A DNA stretch of 52,707 nt from Mucilaginibacter myungsuensis (lineage in GTDB: Bacteria > Bacteroidota > Bacteroidia > Sphingobacteriales > Sphingobacteriaceae): the NCBI RefSeq assembly GCF_015222005.1, contig NZ_JADFFL010000014.1, positions 1 through 52,707 of the forward strand, in the 5' to 3' direction. Shown here piece by piece: positions 34,517 through 44,272 of the stretch. The translations under genes and the position numbers were made by a program. The notes below the pieces were generated by a model that searched no databases, was not told where the DNA came from, and was given only the letters and a program-made list of their open reading frames with translations. Positions within the stretch are counted from its first letter, which is position 1. Every line of letters begins with the position of its first letter.

Positions 34517-36130
34517 TTACTCGATCGTAATTCTCACGATGTTATTTCTTGGTTTACTATCAAATAAAGAGAAACCACCCATTAACAATAAAGCACGTTT
34601 GTTATCTGCAGATCTTGTTTCGTAAATATCAGAGAGCGATCCTGTAAAGTTACCTGTGTTGTTATAACCTTCGGCAAGAGCGCCGGTAGCGTTCAAGAAC
34701 ATAAACCCGTTCCGTGCAACACCACCATAGGTACGGAAAAAGCCGCTTACAACAGCTAAGCCGTCATCCAATAACTTTACATGGTTTGCAAAACCGCCTT
34801 CAAATCCTTTAGCTGTAAAGCTTTCATCAACCGAACCATCATAGTTCAACAAAACTAAGCCCGGTGCAGGTTTACCATTAAAAGTATTAAAGATACCACA
34901 AACCAAATACTTATTACGAGCGGCGTTGTAGCTAACAAAAGATATGGTATTGTTTGCACCGGTACCGATATTAAACGTGTTATCTAAACCACCCTCTGCA
35001 GTTAACCTCGCTATACGATTTGCATCAACGTTATCAAACTTCACAAAATTTCCCCAGCAAACCAATTTACCATCAGTATGCATTAAAGAAACAAAGTTAC
35101 CGTTAGGACCGATCAAGCTACGACCTGGTCTGCCGCGATAACCGGCAGCATTAGGGTCAAACCTCCAGGTTTTATCCAGCGTTCCGTCGATGTTGATACG
35201 GGCAAGCATCGTTACCTGGGTAGAGTCAATGATCGTACTATCTTTATAGTCGTACGTATTGGCTTTATAATCGCGGTTAACGTAGTAGTTAAAGTTACCT
35301 GTAACGATCATCTTATCGGCACCTACAGGGTAAATGCGGGTAACCAAACCGCCGGTAACACCACCGTTAAATGAAGGCACATATTTAGTAGCCAATTTGT
35401 AAGTGATCACCTGAGTGGTATCTATAACCCCCGAAGTATTGATCCTGGTGATACGGCTGATATTAGATTGCTGAGCATAACCACTGATAGCACCTGCAAT
35501 GTAATAGTATGGACCTATACGGGTCATATCATACAATGCAGCATTAGCACCGCCGCCGCTCAGGAATGAACGATCCCATGCACCGTCTGCAGATACACGT
35601 GTAAGACGACGGATAGGCTTGATAATATTCTTATTATCATAATTGTTAAAGTCACCCAACAAGATCAGGTTCGTGCTTGAAGGTACCGCGTACGCTTTCA
35701 GCACCGGCCCATCTGTACCAATTGTGGTTGCAAAAGTAGGATCCAGGTTTACTTTACCTTGTACAGTAAACAAAGGACCGAATACCAACTGGCCACCTAC
35801 AACAAATGAGGTGATACCTGTACTGGCCAAGGCCGGAACAGTTACCGTGATGTTGGTAGCAGTAGCATTCTTGATAACAGCTTCGACACCGTTAAACAAA
35901 AATTTCAGTTCCTTTTTCTCGTAATAAGGCATAAGTCCGGTAGCGGTAATAGTTACATCCGTTCCAGGCAAACCAGCCTCAGGAACAGCAATCTGCTGCT
36001 GGTCGCTCACAATGCCCAAAGGCGGTTTACCGCCCGCATATGGATTTGGGAACTCCGTCTGCTGCTTTTTACAGCTACTTGTTGCCAGCCCTGCAAGGAC
36101 GATCATTAAAGCAGTATATTTAAATTTCAT
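34517..36130 (-). CDS. DUF5008 lipoprotein with IPT/TIG and delta-60-type repeats
   Basis: 537 residues with a lipoprotein signal (LAGLATSSC-KK). Residues about 45-130 form an IPT/TIG-like sandwich (VPEAGLPGTDVTITATGLMP). The rest repeats the LDxTF or IDTT..V pattern several times (VNLDPTFATTIGTDGPV; GTLDKTWRFDPNAAG; GGLDNTFNIGTGANNTI; GSVDESFTAKGFEGGF), which is typical of the delta-60/DUF5122 beta-propeller. A surface ligand-binding role is likely. It lies between the fasciclin gene and the phosphatase-like gene. Confidence 0.78.
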   Translation of the reverse strand: MKFKYTALMIVLAGLATSSCKKQQTEFPNPYAGGKPPLGIVSDQQQIAVPEAGLPGTDVTITATGLMPYYEKKELKFLFNGVEAVIKNATATNITVTVPALASTGITSFVVGGQLVFGPLFTVQGKVNLDPTFATTIGTDGPVLKAYAVPSSTNLILLGDFNNYDNKNIIKPIRRLTRVSADGAWDRSFLSGGGANAALYDMTRIGPYYYIAGAISGYAQQSNISRITRINTSGVIDTTQVITYKLATKYVPSFNGGVTGGLVTRIYPVGADKMIVTGNFNYYVNRDYKANTYDYKDSTIIDSTQVTMLARINIDGTLDKTWRFDPNAAGYRGRPGRSLIGPNGNFVSLMHTDGKLVCWGNFVKFDNVDANRIARLTAEGGLDNTFNIGTGANNTISFVSYNAARNKYLVCGIFNTFNGKPAPGLVLLNYDGSVDESFTAKGFEGGFANHVKLLDDGLAVVSGFFRTYGGVARNGFMFLNATGALAEGYNNTGNFTGSLSDIYETRSADNKRALLLMGGFSLFDSKPRNNIVRITIE

Positions 36131-36187
36131 AACTTTTTGTTTATATATTGATCAACTTTTCCAATATCTTATCTTTCCGTCTGCTAA

Positions 36188-36964
36188 TTATTTGGATAAA
36201 ATAACATCCCTATCAAACTCATCACTCATCCCAAATTTATTAGATCCGAGTTCATCAAGTCTGACACCGCCAATACCATTTCCAATATATACGGCTAACA
36301 CGTGCACCACACCATTAGATGGCTGAATATCTGAAGTGGCCACAGCTGCACTAAAATACCTGTTAGGGTTTGAAGGGTCAAATATCCTTGATATAGATAA
36401 TTGACGGTAACCTGCATATCTTACACCGTTAGCATCATTGTAAACAACACCGATATTTGCCAGGTCACTGTTATACATGTAGTAATAACCGCCCGGATAC
36501 AATTGTCTCAGATCAAAATCCAACTGAGGATAATCCTTCAGTAACGACTTGCCTTTAACAACATACTTTAGTAAATACCTTCTCCATAACTCCGGCGAAA
36601 CATCAGCCAGAGTTTTGATAGTGTCTTTATTAGCGTTAAATAATAGTTGATTTAGTTTATTTCTCAGCGCAGGGATGGTTGAATTCACCTGCCCGATATC
36701 ACGCCTGATCACCTCGTCGGTCGGTGCAAAAAAAGTGATCTCTTCTTTAGAGAAAACATCTTCTAAACCAGCCAGTTTAACGATCTGAGCGATGGTATCA
36801 AATTTAGGATTAGACTGTAGATACTGCAACACTGTACCATTGTAAACAGGGTTGGCCACACCACCATCTAAATAATATTTGTCCTTGGCGCACGATGTCG
36901 CCATGATCAGCACTACTGCGAAAACGAGTACTGGCGAAATATATTGTTTAATAGTATTTTTCAT
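36188..36964 (-). CDS. Fasciclin-domain lipoprotein
   Basis: 258 residues. The lipoprotein signal (FAVVLIMATSC-A) is followed by one fasciclin (FAS1) domain with TVLQYLQSNPKFDTIAQIVKLAGLEDVFSKEEITFFAPTDEVIRR (FAPTDEV is the conserved H1-like motif) and ending SNGVVHVLAVYI. FAS1 domains mediate adhesion, and in this setting could hold ligands for the adjacent SusD. It is 18 bases downstream of the susD-like gene, and a second, diverged fasciclin protein stands in the equivalent position of the second module (42997-44256). Confidence 0.88.
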   Translation of the reverse strand: MKNTIKQYISPVLVFAVVLIMATSCAKDKYYLDGGVANPVYNGTVLQYLQSNPKFDTIAQIVKLAGLEDVFSKEEITFFAPTDEVIRRDIGQVNSTIPALRNKLNQLLFNANKDTIKTLADVSPELWRRYLLKYVVKGKSLLKDYPQLDFDLRQLYPGGYYYMYNSDLANIGVVYNDANGVRYAGYRQLSISRIFDPSNPNRYFSAAVATSDIQPSNGVVHVLAVYIGNGIGGVRLDELGSNKFGMSDEFDRDVILSK

Positions 36965-36982
36965 TGTTCGATTTTCTATTAA

Positions 36983-38620
36983 TTAAAGACCAGTACCTCT
37001 CCAATAAGCGTTCAGAGTCATAAAAGGATTATTCTGCAAAGAGCTTTCACTTATAGGCCAAGTCCATGCACCGCGGCCAAATTTATCCGCAGTAAGCGGG
37101 TTGTCAGCATAGGTTTTGCTTAAGATCCTTTTAGTCCTAACCAAGTCCGGGTAACGGGCACCTTCACCCATCAATTCTTTTTGGCGCTCATAGAATATCG
37201 CTTCTTTGATGTTGTTGTCGGCACTGCTTGGATACTGAGTTGCATTAGCACGTGAACGTACAACATTCAATACGTCGGCGGCAATCGTCTCATTTCCCAA
37301 CTCAGCTAATGCTTCGGCTCTCAATAAGATCGCGTCAGCATATCTGAAGATAAGGAAAGTGTTGTCCGGGTTACCGGTCAGGCTTGGGTTACTTGCATCA
37401 AGAAATGAGTTACCTGCAAATTTCTTTAACTGGAAGGTCTCCGCATTTTGATCAAATGGCGCATCGAACCAGATAGTTAACCTGTCATCTCTTCTGTCAG
37501 CATAGATCCTGTTCATGTAGTCAGCAGTCAATACGCAAGGGCTTGTGCGGTTATCATACTCAGGTAACTTGTAAGGGAAGTGAATAAAAGCCTCACCAAA
37601 TGGTGCCAGGTTAAATACCTGAGCGAATGCATTACCTTGTTGTGAGTTATAGTTTACAGTGGTAAATAACTCGAACAAACTTTCTTCTGAACGACCTTTT
37701 GTTACAGTAGCCCACTCGGTCAATGGCAATAAACGGAACGCGTTACTTGTCATGAGCTCGAGACCCAAAGCATCAGTTTCCTGATAGTACTTGTTTTTAT
37801 TGGCCGGATCAAAACCTGCGTTCCACATGTTCATGTTCATCATCAAACCGATGATAGCACCGCGACAAGCCCTAACACCTCTTAAAGATGGGTTGCTTAC
37901 GCTCATTTCCATATCGTTTTTGCACGCCCTTAACTCGGCAAGGCAATTGTTGATCACAACAACCATATCGGTACGTGGCAGTGGGTCTTTTTGGAAAGCC
38001 GCAGTGTAGTATACTACATCGCCATAAAGCCTAACCATAAAGAAGTAGCAAAAGCAACGGATAAATTTAGCCTCGGCTATATAAGATGCAGTTTGAGTTG
38101 CATTTAATCCGGGCACACCCTCCTGCAGTTTGCTGATCAAAAGATTAGCTTGCTGAATTACTCTGTAGTATGCATTCCAGCTCTGCAATGACCCGAAGTT
38201 ATTTGGGTTAGGAGAGTTGGTTACTGGGTCGGTACCGCCCATCGCGTCCAATAACCTACGATCGTTAACAGTGGTTAACGGGATAGATTGAAGGCCTTGA
38301 GTAACACCAGAGTTAGCGATCCGCCTGGTGTGACCACCTAAGGCTGCAACGTCCACACGTACCACACGGGCACCACTACCATTTTGGGCAGGGATAGCCT
38401 CGCCGCTACGGAACTCGCCCATAGCGCCTGCGGTATTAGTAGTAACATACTTGTCAAACAAAGAACCGTACATATCGGTGATATTGTTCTCAACGTCTTC
38501 TCTCGAAGCGTAGAAGTTGTTCCCGGTCAACTGGTTGATCGGGATGATATTCAGAAATTTCTTACAGCTGGTCTGCGACACACTTATCACTATCACCAGG
38601 CAAATAATTATCTTTTTCAT
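36983..38620 (-). CDS. SusD/RagB-family outer-membrane lipoprotein (module 1)
   Basis: 545 residues with a lipoprotein signal (VISVSQTSC-KKF). The usual SusD features follow: the N-terminal NFYASREDVENNITDMYGSLFD, the TPR-like helices around LNATQTASYIAEAKFIRCFCYFFMVRLYGDV, and a C-terminal DAILLRAEALAELGNETIAADVLNVVRSRAN with ERQKELMGEGARYPDLVRTK. It binds the glycan or other ligand at the outer face and caps the SusC channel encoded just upstream. The ATG at 38620 is 23 bases after the susC-like stop. Confidence 0.95.
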   Translation of the reverse strand: MKKIIICLVIVISVSQTSCKKFLNIIPINQLTGNNFYASREDVENNITDMYGSLFDKYVTTNTAGAMGEFRSGEAIPAQNGSGARVVRVDVAALGGHTRRIANSGVTQGLQSIPLTTVNDRRLLDAMGGTDPVTNSPNPNNFGSLQSWNAYYRVIQQANLLISKLQEGVPGLNATQTASYIAEAKFIRCFCYFFMVRLYGDVVYYTAAFQKDPLPRTDMVVVINNCLAELRACKNDMEMSVSNPSLRGVRACRGAIIGLMMNMNMWNAGFDPANKNKYYQETDALGLELMTSNAFRLLPLTEWATVTKGRSEESLFELFTTVNYNSQQGNAFAQVFNLAPFGEAFIHFPYKLPEYDNRTSPCVLTADYMNRIYADRRDDRLTIWFDAPFDQNAETFQLKKFAGNSFLDASNPSLTGNPDNTFLIFRYADAILLRAEALAELGNETIAADVLNVVRSRANATQYPSSADNNIKEAIFYERQKELMGEGARYPDLVRTKRILSKTYADNPLTADKFGRGAWTWPISESSLQNNPFMTLNAYWRGTGL

Positions 38621-38643
38621 GTCTTATATATATATGATCTGAA

Positions 38644-41600
38644 TTAGAATGTAACGTTGAAACCCAAAGTATAACTACGAGGGATCGGATAACCGCTCGA
38701 GATATCTTTACCCACTTGGGTCACGTTCTCAGGGTTCGGGCCTGAATACGGTGAAAATATCGCTACGTTGTTACCAGATATGTATGTTCTAATGTTGCTC
38801 AATCCTAAACGTTTTACAAGGTTCTTATCAAAATTATAAGAAAGCGTTATTTGATTTATCTTAAAATAGCTACCACTCTCTTGCCATAAGGTCTGATCCT
38901 TCCTGAAGTTAGCCATGTAAGACTCGTGCGCATAGTTGTAAACGTTGGCATATTGTGCCGTCGCGTCGCCCGGGCCGTTCCAAACTCTCAGGTTTCCTGC
39001 AGGAGGTACGGCATTTGTGCCATAAGGGTTGCTTAACAATAACATTCTATCTGCTAAAGCGTTGTTCAAGATAGAACGCACCGCTGTGTAAGACGAATAA
39101 ATATTAAGGTTGAACGGACCATATATCCAGGTGTTAGAGAAACCACCGGTAACCAATGGTTGGGTGTTACCACCTACTTGTCTGTCCCTTGCATCGATCA
39201 CGTAGTCGCCGTTGGCATCAAGTAACTTAGCGTCACCACCCTGGTAAGATGATAAAATGTTGTTAGCACTTGCGTTACGTAACCTTAAACCGGTAACCGG
39301 ATCTACAGGCACATCGGCGGTGGTAGAGTAAACACCATTGTTTTGGTATAAGTAGTTAGATAAAGCGTTACGTCCAACACGTTTAGCGATGAACTGACCT
39401 GCCAGGTTAGGGTTACCCGGGTCATCCAGCTCAATGAACTGGCCATTGAATTGGGCCGGCAACTTGGTCAATACGTCATAGTTCAATGCACCGTTCACTT
39501 GTACCGTCCATGTCAACTTGCCACTCTTGATCACACGGCTGGTGATCGATAACTCGTGACCGTAGTTAACAAACGCTGCATCGTTACTTTGATAGCTTCC
39601 AAATGCCAGTGTGTTATCCAAACCGGTCAGGAACAACTCGCTGGTGATGTTCTTGTAATAAGTGTCATACACCACCTCGATCAAACCATTCTTGATACCA
39701 AAGTCGACATCAAAGTTATACTGTACCTGGTTCTTTGGTTTCAATAAAGGGTTCGGGATCCTGCCGAAATCTATACCAACACGAGGCTGGTTGTTGTAGA
39801 AACCGGTTGGGACATAACGACCATAAATATCGACCAATAAACCTACAGGCTGAATGGTTTGACCACCAGTTAAACGTAAGTCGGCGTAATCTAACCATTT
39901 CCAGTTCTCGGCAAAAGCCTCCTTGTTAATGTTCCACTTTAAACCTAATGAAGGGTTACGTGTGAAAGGATTCTCCTGACCGCTTGACGAGTTACCGTCT
40001 ATACGGTAAGTGAACTCGGCGATGTACTTCTTGTCATAGTCGTAAGTGAAAGCTGCCGCTACTGAAGCCGACTTTAAGTCGAAGAAGCTTTGCAATACAC
40101 CACCACCACGCGAAAGGTTACCGTCATATCCAAGCGGACCTTCGAACTGGTCGTTAGGGGTACGCTCGATACGGGTAGAGCTTTGTTGTTGTTTACGTAC
40201 GTAGATCTCGTCAAAAACGTTAAGGAAGAAGTTGTGTTTACTTAAAGATTTGATGTACGAGATGTTATTCCTATTGTAAAGTACAGATGTATATCCATAA
40301 AAATTGTATATCTGGGCAAACTGCGCGTTAGCTGCCGATGGTAAAAATCTATCTTGTGTTTCTGTTGTATAATCGTAACTACTTTGCGTCGACAAGTTTA
40401 AGTTAGGGATCAACTCGTAGTTAGCGTTTACGTTGGTAGCGATCATTTTCGGACCCGATGTTTCGCGAATATTCAGTGATGATAACACGTCGCTGGTTGC
40501 AAGTAAGAATGACGGACCAGGCAATAAAGTAGACCTGTTACCGCTGTCACCTACTATACGTTGTAACACACCAGTACCCGAACCTGACCTGTTCCTACCT
40601 AACGCTGTACGTACCTGACCAAAGAAACCTAATCTTGTAGTAGGTTTGTACTGCATGTTCATGTTCATACTGTAGTTATCGAAACCGGTATTTTCAACGA
40701 TACCATTCTCACCCAGGTACTTCAAGTTAACTTTATAGTTAAAACGATCATCACCACCGTCAAGATTTAAGTTGTGGGTCATGTTAAACCTGGTGCTGTA
40801 GAAAATGTCCTGCCAGTTAGTTGAGTTGTTATAGAACGCGTTCAAACTGTCTGTAAGGAAGGGCGTATTGGTGATCCTATACCTATCGTCGCCCAAACCA
40901 TATTGTTGGATCTGACCGATCTTGAAAGAACGCTCACTAACACCACCTAAGGTCTCGCGCAATTTCGGAACGTCGCGCAATACGTAGTTGGACGTATACA
41001 AGATACGAGGGATCTTTGACCTACCCCTTACTGTTGTAATCAAAATAACACCATAAGCACCACGCGAACCGTAAAGTGAAGTAGCCGAAGCGTCCTTCAA
41101 GATCTCCATACTGGCGATATCCTCTTGCGGGATCAACGACAGCGGGCTCACACCCGGGCCTTGTTGGTCAAAACCCTGGTCAGCTGCTTTATCAGCGTCC
41201 AATGGTACACCGTCAATTACATATAAAGGAGAGGTTGGCTGTAAGAATGTCGCATCACCGGTACCGGTGGTAGCGATCGTAGAAAGACCACGAATGTTTA
41301 CCGAACCACGCTGACCGGGAGCACCCGTGTTGTTCTGGATGTTCAAACCTGCAACCTTACCTTGAAGCAATTGCTCAACGTTAGATACCGGGTTATCCTG
41401 AACCTCTTTAGCGGTGATGATGGTAGATGCACCGGCTGTTTGCTCACGTGTACGCCTAACATAACCACGCACCACCGTTTCTTTCATCTGCGTACCGGCC
41501 CCCTCTTTTAACTGAACGTCTATCGTTAGCTGACCAGGTTTAAGCGTGAACTCCTGCTCGGCATAACCAAGCGATTTGAACGATATTTTTTCCCCTTCGC

Positions 41601-41805
41601 CCATAGTAACGGTATACCTGCCATCTGGACCGGTAGCTGTAATTGGCTTACCGGCTACCGAAACGGTAGCACCCGGCAACGGAAATTTCGCAACGGCGTC
41701 TGTAACAGTACCTTTTACAGTCACCCTTTTAACTTGCGCCATCAAATTCGTGCATACGAGTATGCAGCTAAAAAATATTAATGGCCAAATAATTTGTTTT
41801 CTCAT
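38644..41805 (-). CDS. SusC/RagA-family TonB-dependent receptor (module 1)
   Basis: 1053 residues. After the signal peptide there is a CarboxypepD_reg-like domain (RVTVKGTVTDAVAKFPLPGATVSVAGKPI, about 26-110), then the plug domain with VEQLLQGKVAGLNIQNNTGAPG, PLYVIDGVPL and MEILKDASATSLYGSRGAYGVILITT, then a 22-strand-type barrel ending in SYTLGFNVTF. The TonB box should sit near the start of the plug. It is the transporter of the first SusC/D pair and lies 26 bases after the DUF5007 gene of the other module, so both modules are probably in one operon. Confidence 0.96.
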   Translation of the reverse strand: MRKQIIWPLIFFSCILVCTNLMAQVKRVTVKGTVTDAVAKFPLPGATVSVAGKPITATGPDGRYTVTMGEGEKISFKSLGYAEQEFTLKPGQLTIDVQLKEGAGTQMKETVVRGYVRRTREQTAGASTIITAKEVQDNPVSNVEQLLQGKVAGLNIQNNTGAPGQRGSVNIRGLSTIATTGTGDATFLQPTSPLYVIDGVPLDADKAADQGFDQQGPGVSPLSLIPQEDIASMEILKDASATSLYGSRGAYGVILITTVRGRSKIPRILYTSNYVLRDVPKLRETLGGVSERSFKIGQIQQYGLGDDRYRITNTPFLTDSLNAFYNNSTNWQDIFYSTRFNMTHNLNLDGGDDRFNYKVNLKYLGENGIVENTGFDNYSMNMNMQYKPTTRLGFFGQVRTALGRNRSGSGTGVLQRIVGDSGNRSTLLPGPSFLLATSDVLSSLNIRETSGPKMIATNVNANYELIPNLNLSTQSSYDYTTETQDRFLPSAANAQFAQIYNFYGYTSVLYNRNNISYIKSLSKHNFFLNVFDEIYVRKQQQSSTRIERTPNDQFEGPLGYDGNLSRGGGVLQSFFDLKSASVAAAFTYDYDKKYIAEFTYRIDGNSSSGQENPFTRNPSLGLKWNINKEAFAENWKWLDYADLRLTGGQTIQPVGLLVDIYGRYVPTGFYNNQPRVGIDFGRIPNPLLKPKNQVQYNFDVDFGIKNGLIEVVYDTYYKNITSELFLTGLDNTLAFGSYQSNDAAFVNYGHELSITSRVIKSGKLTWTVQVNGALNYDVLTKLPAQFNGQFIELDDPGNPNLAGQFIAKRVGRNALSNYLYQNNGVYSTTADVPVDPVTGLRLRNASANNILSSYQGGDAKLLDANGDYVIDARDRQVGGNTQPLVTGGFSNTWIYGPFNLNIYSSYTAVRSILNNALADRMLLLSNPYGTNAVPPAGNLRVWNGPGDATAQYANVYNYAHESYMANFRKDQTLWQESGSYFKINQITLSYNFDKNLVKRLGLSNIRTYISGNNVAIFSPYSGPNPENVTQVGKDISSGYPIPRSYTLGFNVTF

Positions 41806-41831
41806 TATTTTAACTTTTAGCTTAAGGTTTA

Positions 41832-42962
41832 TTAATCGTTATCAAACTTAGGGTTGACTGTTTTGAAATGGAATACTATCTCCCAGTTGCCCTTCTCAAA
41901 GATTTTAAAATCCTGAGACAGGGTGGCAGTCTCTCTTACGTTACCGAAACCGATACGTGAATAAGAGAACTCAACGTGTGCCCTATCGCCACCAGAGTAG
42001 TTTGTTGGGCCACCTGTAGTGTATTTAGTAGGTATCCTTGCCAATGGGATCGGATAAGCTACGTTATACTCTACGTATTCTGCAGTTTGAGTGTAACCTA
42101 ACGCAGTACCGGCAGCGTTAAATCCATGCACTTGCTGGATCCATTTAGTTTGATTGAATTTGCCTGGGTTGATCGGCAACGAGTCCCTGTTCAGGAACTT
42201 GAACCTTAGCGTATGACCGTTCGGATCTGGATCAAACTTTCTGATATATACATAAACTAAGCCTTTAGCAGCATTACGCGGATCATCCATTGGCTGGTTG
42301 GTGCTCTCGCCTTTAAAGCCAGTCAAACCACTTGGATAGTTAAATATCCTGGTACGGCCGCCCGGAGTTGTGGTATTAGGTTTACCGGTGATCTGGTTGT
42401 AATCATCAGCCGGCTCATACGGAACATCGATCCTTGGCTCAATGGTCAAGTTCTGGATAACCCTGGTACCACCGCTGTTAGATATCTTAACATCGATATA
42501 CCTAACGTTCTGAGGATAAGAGATAGAGTCTTTAGGCCTTATGATATCCCTGGTAGCTGTGTACCAGAAAATAAGATCGCCGGATGGTCTTAATTCCAAC
42601 ATCGGGTGGTTCTCTAACTTACGTTTAGCTTCTATCTCAGCCAAACTTGTCTCTAAGCCGGTATATTCTGACTGCCAAACCAAAGTTGGTTTAACCGCCA
42701 GCATATCACTTGCATTTCTACCATCGCCAAAACGAGGGTTACGTATCTCAAACTTCATCGGCATAGAAGAGCCGTTAGGTTGAAAGATATTGGTATATAA
42801 GTTGGTACGACCCAATATTGGATCAAACGTCTTACGAGTGTAATCAGCTTGTGTACTCAGGTACTCTTTCTCGTCGGTCAGGTTGTATAATTTCCTGCAA
42901 CCTGAGGCAACAAAGACCGTCGCCATCAGTACCAGAGCACCATATTTTATCTTGTTTTGCAT
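41832..42962 (-). CDS. DUF5007 lipoprotein
   Basis: 376 residues with a lipoprotein signal (VLMATVFVASGC-RK). The body is beta-rich and shows the sequence pattern that I associate with DUF5007 (LVWQSEYTGLETSLAEIEAKRKLENHPMLELRPSGDLIFWYTAT; VRYIDVKISNSGGTR; GFGNVRETATLSQDFKIFEKGNWEIVF). No enzyme motif is visible. It comes after the second fasciclin gene and before the module-1 susC gene, and is presumably a surface binding protein of this locus. Confidence 0.75.
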   Translation of the reverse strand: MQNKIKYGALVLMATVFVASGCRKLYNLTDEKEYLSTQADYTRKTFDPILGRTNLYTNIFQPNGSSMPMKFEIRNPRFGDGRNASDMLAVKPTLVWQSEYTGLETSLAEIEAKRKLENHPMLELRPSGDLIFWYTATRDIIRPKDSISYPQNVRYIDVKISNSGGTRVIQNLTIEPRIDVPYEPADDYNQITGKPNTTTPGGRTRIFNYPSGLTGFKGESTNQPMDDPRNAAKGLVYVYIRKFDPDPNGHTLRFKFLNRDSLPINPGKFNQTKWIQQVHGFNAAGTALGYTQTAEYVEYNVAYPIPLARIPTKYTTGGPTNYSGGDRAHVEFSYSRIGFGNVRETATLSQDFKIFEKGNWEIVFHFKTVNPKFDND

Positions 42963-42996
42963 AACATTTATAATGTTTAAAATTCCTGATCAGTTA

Positions 42997-44256
42997 TTAT
43001 TCTGTCCTGTAGTTCATGGTCCACTCAGATATCTGGAACAGCGTACCGTTACCAGCGCCACCTAATTGTAAGATAATGATCCTATAACCGGCATAAGCTC
43101 TGGTATTGGTAAAATCAAAGATCTTTTGCTGATAGTTAGTGGTCCATTCCTGATCCTGACGAGTATCTAAAACTACCCAAGCAGCAGTTTTTGCATTAGC
43201 CGGGTTAGCATCTAAGGTGCCTTCTAAACGGAATGCTTTAGGGTCACGCTCACGATACAGTTTAGAGTCGTTAGCGGTGGTCATGGTGTATGAGTTAACT
43301 ATACGGGGATCTGATACAAGTAATTTTGTTACCTCGTCAACTTTACGTGGATACCAGTACATCTGTGTTTGGTTACTGTTAACATTAAAGTTACAGATGA
43401 ACTTGGTCAACACAGAATTGTCGCGGGCCTTAGCAAAGGTCTCACCTGATGATACACGACCGTCAAACTCGTTAGTATCATTCCACAACGGGAAGAAGTT
43501 ATCGGTAACAACATTGAAGATACTCGGCGGAGGGGGGATCAAAGTTAACCTTGAAATGAACTCCTGGAAACCGAACACGTGATCCGGACGAAGTAGATGC
43601 ACGATACCATTTTTTGTACCGATGTTAACCGAAGTGGTAGTAGCTTTCTCCCAACGTTGTACGAATAAACTGCGTTTAGTATTAGAGAACTGGATGATCT
43701 CTACACCACCACCTTGAAAACCTTCAGCATCAGCAAAGATACGTAGGCCATGCATTGGGTAATTACCACGCACACTGCGGATAGTTTGACCATCGCCTAT
43801 CGCAAAGTCAGTAGAAACATATTTGTTTTTGATGATATAGCGAGATATCATAGTATCCAGATGCGCACTATCGCGGATAGCTTTGTTACGGGCAACACCT
43901 GCGGGGTAGCCGGCACGGCCGTTAGCGATATCTTTTAAATACACCGCTCCTTTACCTTGAGCACGTCGCGCAGAGTTTAAGTTTGCGATAGCTAACTGAA
44001 AACTTGCGTTTGACGGTGCAAATAACGTAACGGTACTATCGGTCAATGTTTTTTGCAAACCGAATCTATCGATCAGAAATAACAAAGAGTCATAAACACC
44101 AGGTTTACTTTTCAGATAGTTGTAAGTATCTGCATTGGTGTTTGTAACAACTAAAGGAATGTTATGAAACCCGCTCTCCTTTTTACATCCCACCGCTAAT
44201 ATTGCAGCAAACAGTATAGCTACTATGTATTTGCTGAATAAAATTGTTCTTTTCAT
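42997..44256 (-). CDS. Fasciclin-domain lipoprotein with C-terminal discoidin-like region
   Basis: 419 residues, lipoprotein signal (VAILFAAILAVGC-KK). A FAS1 domain spans about 40-235 (YNYLKSKPGVYDSLLFLIDRFGLQKTLTDSTVTLFAPSNASF, ending GTKNGIVHLLRPDHVF). It carries a long insertion with KGAVYLKDIANGRAGYPAGVARN. The C-terminal 160 residues look like a carbohydrate-binding sandwich (DPRIVNSYTMTTANDS; TAAWVVLDTRQDQEWTTNYQQKIFDFTNTRAYAGYRIIILQ; LFQISEWTMNY). It is partnered with the susD-like gene 16 bases upstream and parallels the simpler fasciclin protein of module 1. Confidence 0.82.
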   Translation of the reverse strand: MKRTILFSKYIVAILFAAILAVGCKKESGFHNIPLVVTNTNADTYNYLKSKPGVYDSLLFLIDRFGLQKTLTDSTVTLFAPSNASFQLAIANLNSARRAQGKGAVYLKDIANGRAGYPAGVARNKAIRDSAHLDTMISRYIIKNKYVSTDFAIGDGQTIRSVRGNYPMHGLRIFADAEGFQGGGVEIIQFSNTKRSLFVQRWEKATTTSVNIGTKNGIVHLLRPDHVFGFQEFISRLTLIPPPPSIFNVVTDNFFPLWNDTNEFDGRVSSGETFAKARDNSVLTKFICNFNVNSNQTQMYWYPRKVDEVTKLLVSDPRIVNSYTMTTANDSKLYRERDPKAFRLEGTLDANPANAKTAAWVVLDTRQDQEWTTNYQQKIFDFTNTRAYAGYRIIILQLGGAGNGTLFQISEWTMNYRTE

Positions 44257-44272
44257 TTTCTTTATGCTTTAA